Of a stretch of 7,341 bases of DNA, positions 6,126 to 7,341 are shown in pieces; position 1 is the stretch's first letter; every line of letters begins with the position of its first letter. The stretch spans positions 1-7,341 of the forward strand of contig CAMCFM010000208.1 in the NCBI GenBank assembly GCA_945874095.1. The letters are read 5' to 3'. The notes under the pieces were generated by a model. That model was not told where the DNA came from, ran no database searches, and was given only the letters and a program-made list of their open reading frames with translations. Origin of the DNA: Candidatus Kuenenia stuttgartensis. Its GTDB lineage: Bacteria > Planctomycetota > Planctomycetia > Isosphaerales > Isosphaeraceae. The position numbers and the translations under genes were made by a program.

Positions 6126-6153
6126 TTGACATTCTGGCCATAATCCGTTAAAT
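6126..6153 (+). promoter_or_regulatory. Candidate promoter before the GT4 gene, in conflict with its first ATG
   Basis: A perfect TTGACA (6126-6131) is followed after 16 bases by TTAAAT (6148-6153, four of six matches). Transcription would begin near 6160, which is downstream of the ATG at 6152. If the promoter is real, translation must start at ATG 6218 or 6230 instead. Confidence 0.3.
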
Positions 6154-7341
6154 GATTAGAAGATCTTTGGTTTCAGAGATCAACTACGGGGACGGACGCC
6201 TTCCGAGTTTCACAGAGATGACCGTCAGGATGACACCTCAAGATCCACAAATCGCAGCAGATTCTGATCAGACTGGCCAAGACGCCGGCTCGTCAGTCCT
6301 GTTGAATGATCGCATCATCAGCCTCGAAAATCATGTCAGGCAATTGGCGGACGAAAACCGTCGATTGAAGCTTCAGTGGCAGGAAGCCACCGGTTCCATT
6401 TCATGGAAACTGATCAATAAGTTAAATAAAACCGTTCGATTTATTGCACCCCACGGATCATGGCGTCGTTCCATGCTCAAAGGTACCTGGAGAGGCCTGA
6501 TCTCTGCCAGACGACATGGGCCAATCGCCTGGGCCAGACGCACTGCTGCTCAATTGAAATCGAAAACAATTCAATTTAAACGGCAGTATGTTGCTTCAAA
6601 AAAGCAATTTGTCAAAGACGACCGACCACTGATTCTGGCCATCAGCCACATCGGTGGAGGGGGTACCGAACGACACGTTCGCGACATGGCCAACCGGCTT
6701 CTTTCTGAAGGTGTACGCACCATATATACCCGGCCAGATCAGCACGGACGACTCGTTTTTGAAGAGCGTGACTCTAATTGGAAAGTCCATTGGAGACGTT
6801 CCATACAGCCTGATTCGCCTAAAATCATGGCTCTTTTAAACGATATCAAGCCAAGTCTGGCACACGTCCATCACACGATGGATGTACCTGAGCGACTCTT
6901 TCAATCATTGCAATCCATCTCGATTCCAATCGACTGGACACTGCACGATTATCATTCCGTTTGTCCACGGATCCATTTGCATACTCAATCAGGCCGATAC
7001 TGTGGCGAACCTGATGAGCATGGCTGCCATAGCTGCCTGAAGCGTCAGGGTGATTATCATGGACGCCAAGTGTCAATTGCAATTCACGACTATCGCAATC
7101 AGTGGGCTGACCGCCTGGCAAATGCGCGACGTGTTTATGTGCCAAGCCATGACATTAAAAATCGCCTGAATCGCTATTTTCCAAGCCTTTCCATCGACGT
7201 CAGACCCCACATGGAACCGTCCAGGCCAGATCGATTACTTGCAAAACAATGGCTCCCGGGCGATCCTGTTCGTATTGCCGTGATTGGAACCATCGGCTCC
7301 ATTAAAGGTTCGTCCATGCTGCTGGCCGCCGCTCGCGATGC
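6152..7341 (+). CDS. GT-B glycosyltransferase (GT4/GT1-like) with N-terminal coiled coil, truncated at right edge
   Basis: The frame opens immediately after an in-frame TAA (6149-6151) and runs off the window after 396 complete codons. Residues are numbered from ATG 6152; ATG 6218 (M23) and ATG 6230 (M27) are alternatives, and none has a clear Shine-Dalgarno site. Residues 50-78 form a heptad-like coiled coil (LENHVRQLADENRRLKLQW). SISWKLINKLNKTVRFI (82-98) follows and resembles the S-x-SW-x-x-x-x-x-L segment often found before the catalytic part of polysaccharide glycosyltransferases. The GT-B N-terminal domain starts at LILAISHIGGGGTERHVRDMA (160-180), whose Gly-rich loop contacts the donor/acceptor cleft. 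WTLHDYHSVCPR (262-273) is a family hallmark and leads into a Cys-containing segment (C271, C284, C292, C295). YVPSHDIKNRL (329-339) and IAVIGTIGSIKGSSMLL (375-391) mark the crossover to the C-terminal donor-binding domain, most of which lies beyond the edge. The probable role is cell-surface polysaccharide synthesis; sugar and acceptor are unknown. Confidence 0.85.
   Translation, partial: MIRRSLVSEINYGDGRLPSFTEMTVRMTPQDPQIAADSDQTGQDAGSSVLLNDRIISLENHVRQLADENRRLKLQWQEATGSISWKLINKLNKTVRFIAPHGSWRRSMLKGTWRGLISARRHGPIAWARRTAAQLKSKTIQFKRQYVASKKQFVKDDRPLILAISHIGGGGTERHVRDMANRLLSEGVRTIYTRPDQHGRLVFEERDSNWKVHWRRSIQPDSPKIMALLNDIKPSLAHVHHTMDVPERLFQSLQSISIPIDWTLHDYHSVCPRIHLHTQSGRYCGEPDEHGCHSCLKRQGDYHGRQVSIAIHDYRNQWADRLANARRVYVPSHDIKNRLNRYFPSLSIDVRPHMEPSRPDRLLAKQWLPGDPVRIAVIGTIGSIKGSSMLLAAARD

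Noticed and set aside
6596..7145. Short frames on either strand within the GT4 gene
   Set aside because: They overlap the continuous GT-B reading frame with its recognisable motifs and have no independent support.

Overview
The window looks like chromosome from a planctomycete, most likely a Planctomycetaceae-type genome of moderate GC. The basis is gene style: lineage-type hypothetical proteins, a secreted esterase, a BON-MscS channel and long gene-poor divergent spacers. This is inference from memory of the families; no marker gene fixes the taxon. I see no rRNA, tRNA, CRISPR array, insertion sequence, integrase or phage gene.

Layout from left to right. (1) Minus strand, cut by the left edge: the N-terminal part of a conserved hypothetical protein (1-185). 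(2) Minus-strand two-gene operon: a secreted alpha/beta-hydrolase of the esterase-D/enterochelin-esterase type (1032-2609), followed after a GTGA/short-gap junction by a HAD phosphatase of the beta-phosphoglucomutase type (352-1023). (3) A divergent spacer whose AT-rich core can serve promoters on both strands. It drives a 120-residue orphan protein on the plus strand (2856-3218), which has a clear Shine-Dalgarno site and ends at a strong, apparently bidirectional terminator (3237-3266). (4) Convergent to it, a family 2 glycosyltransferase of the Dpm1 type on the minus strand (3297-4169). (5) A second divergent spacer, then a plus-strand exported BON-domain MscS-type mechanosensitive channel (about 4498-6072). 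(6) A plus-strand GT-B glycosyltransferase (GT4/GT1-like) with an N-terminal coiled coil, cut by the right edge (6152-7341).

Functionally the right half leans toward the cell envelope (two glycosyltransferases and an osmotic-stress channel), and the left half holds a secreted hydrolase co-transcribed with a cytoplasmic sugar-phosphate-type phosphatase. The genes are mostly ordinary housekeeping or accessory genes. I do not see a convincing new multi-gene system. The items most worth a second look are the stand-alone 120-residue protein, the SOQ1-like HAD enzyme coupled to an esterase, the BON-MscS fusion, and the Cys-patterned GT4 with an ambiguous start.
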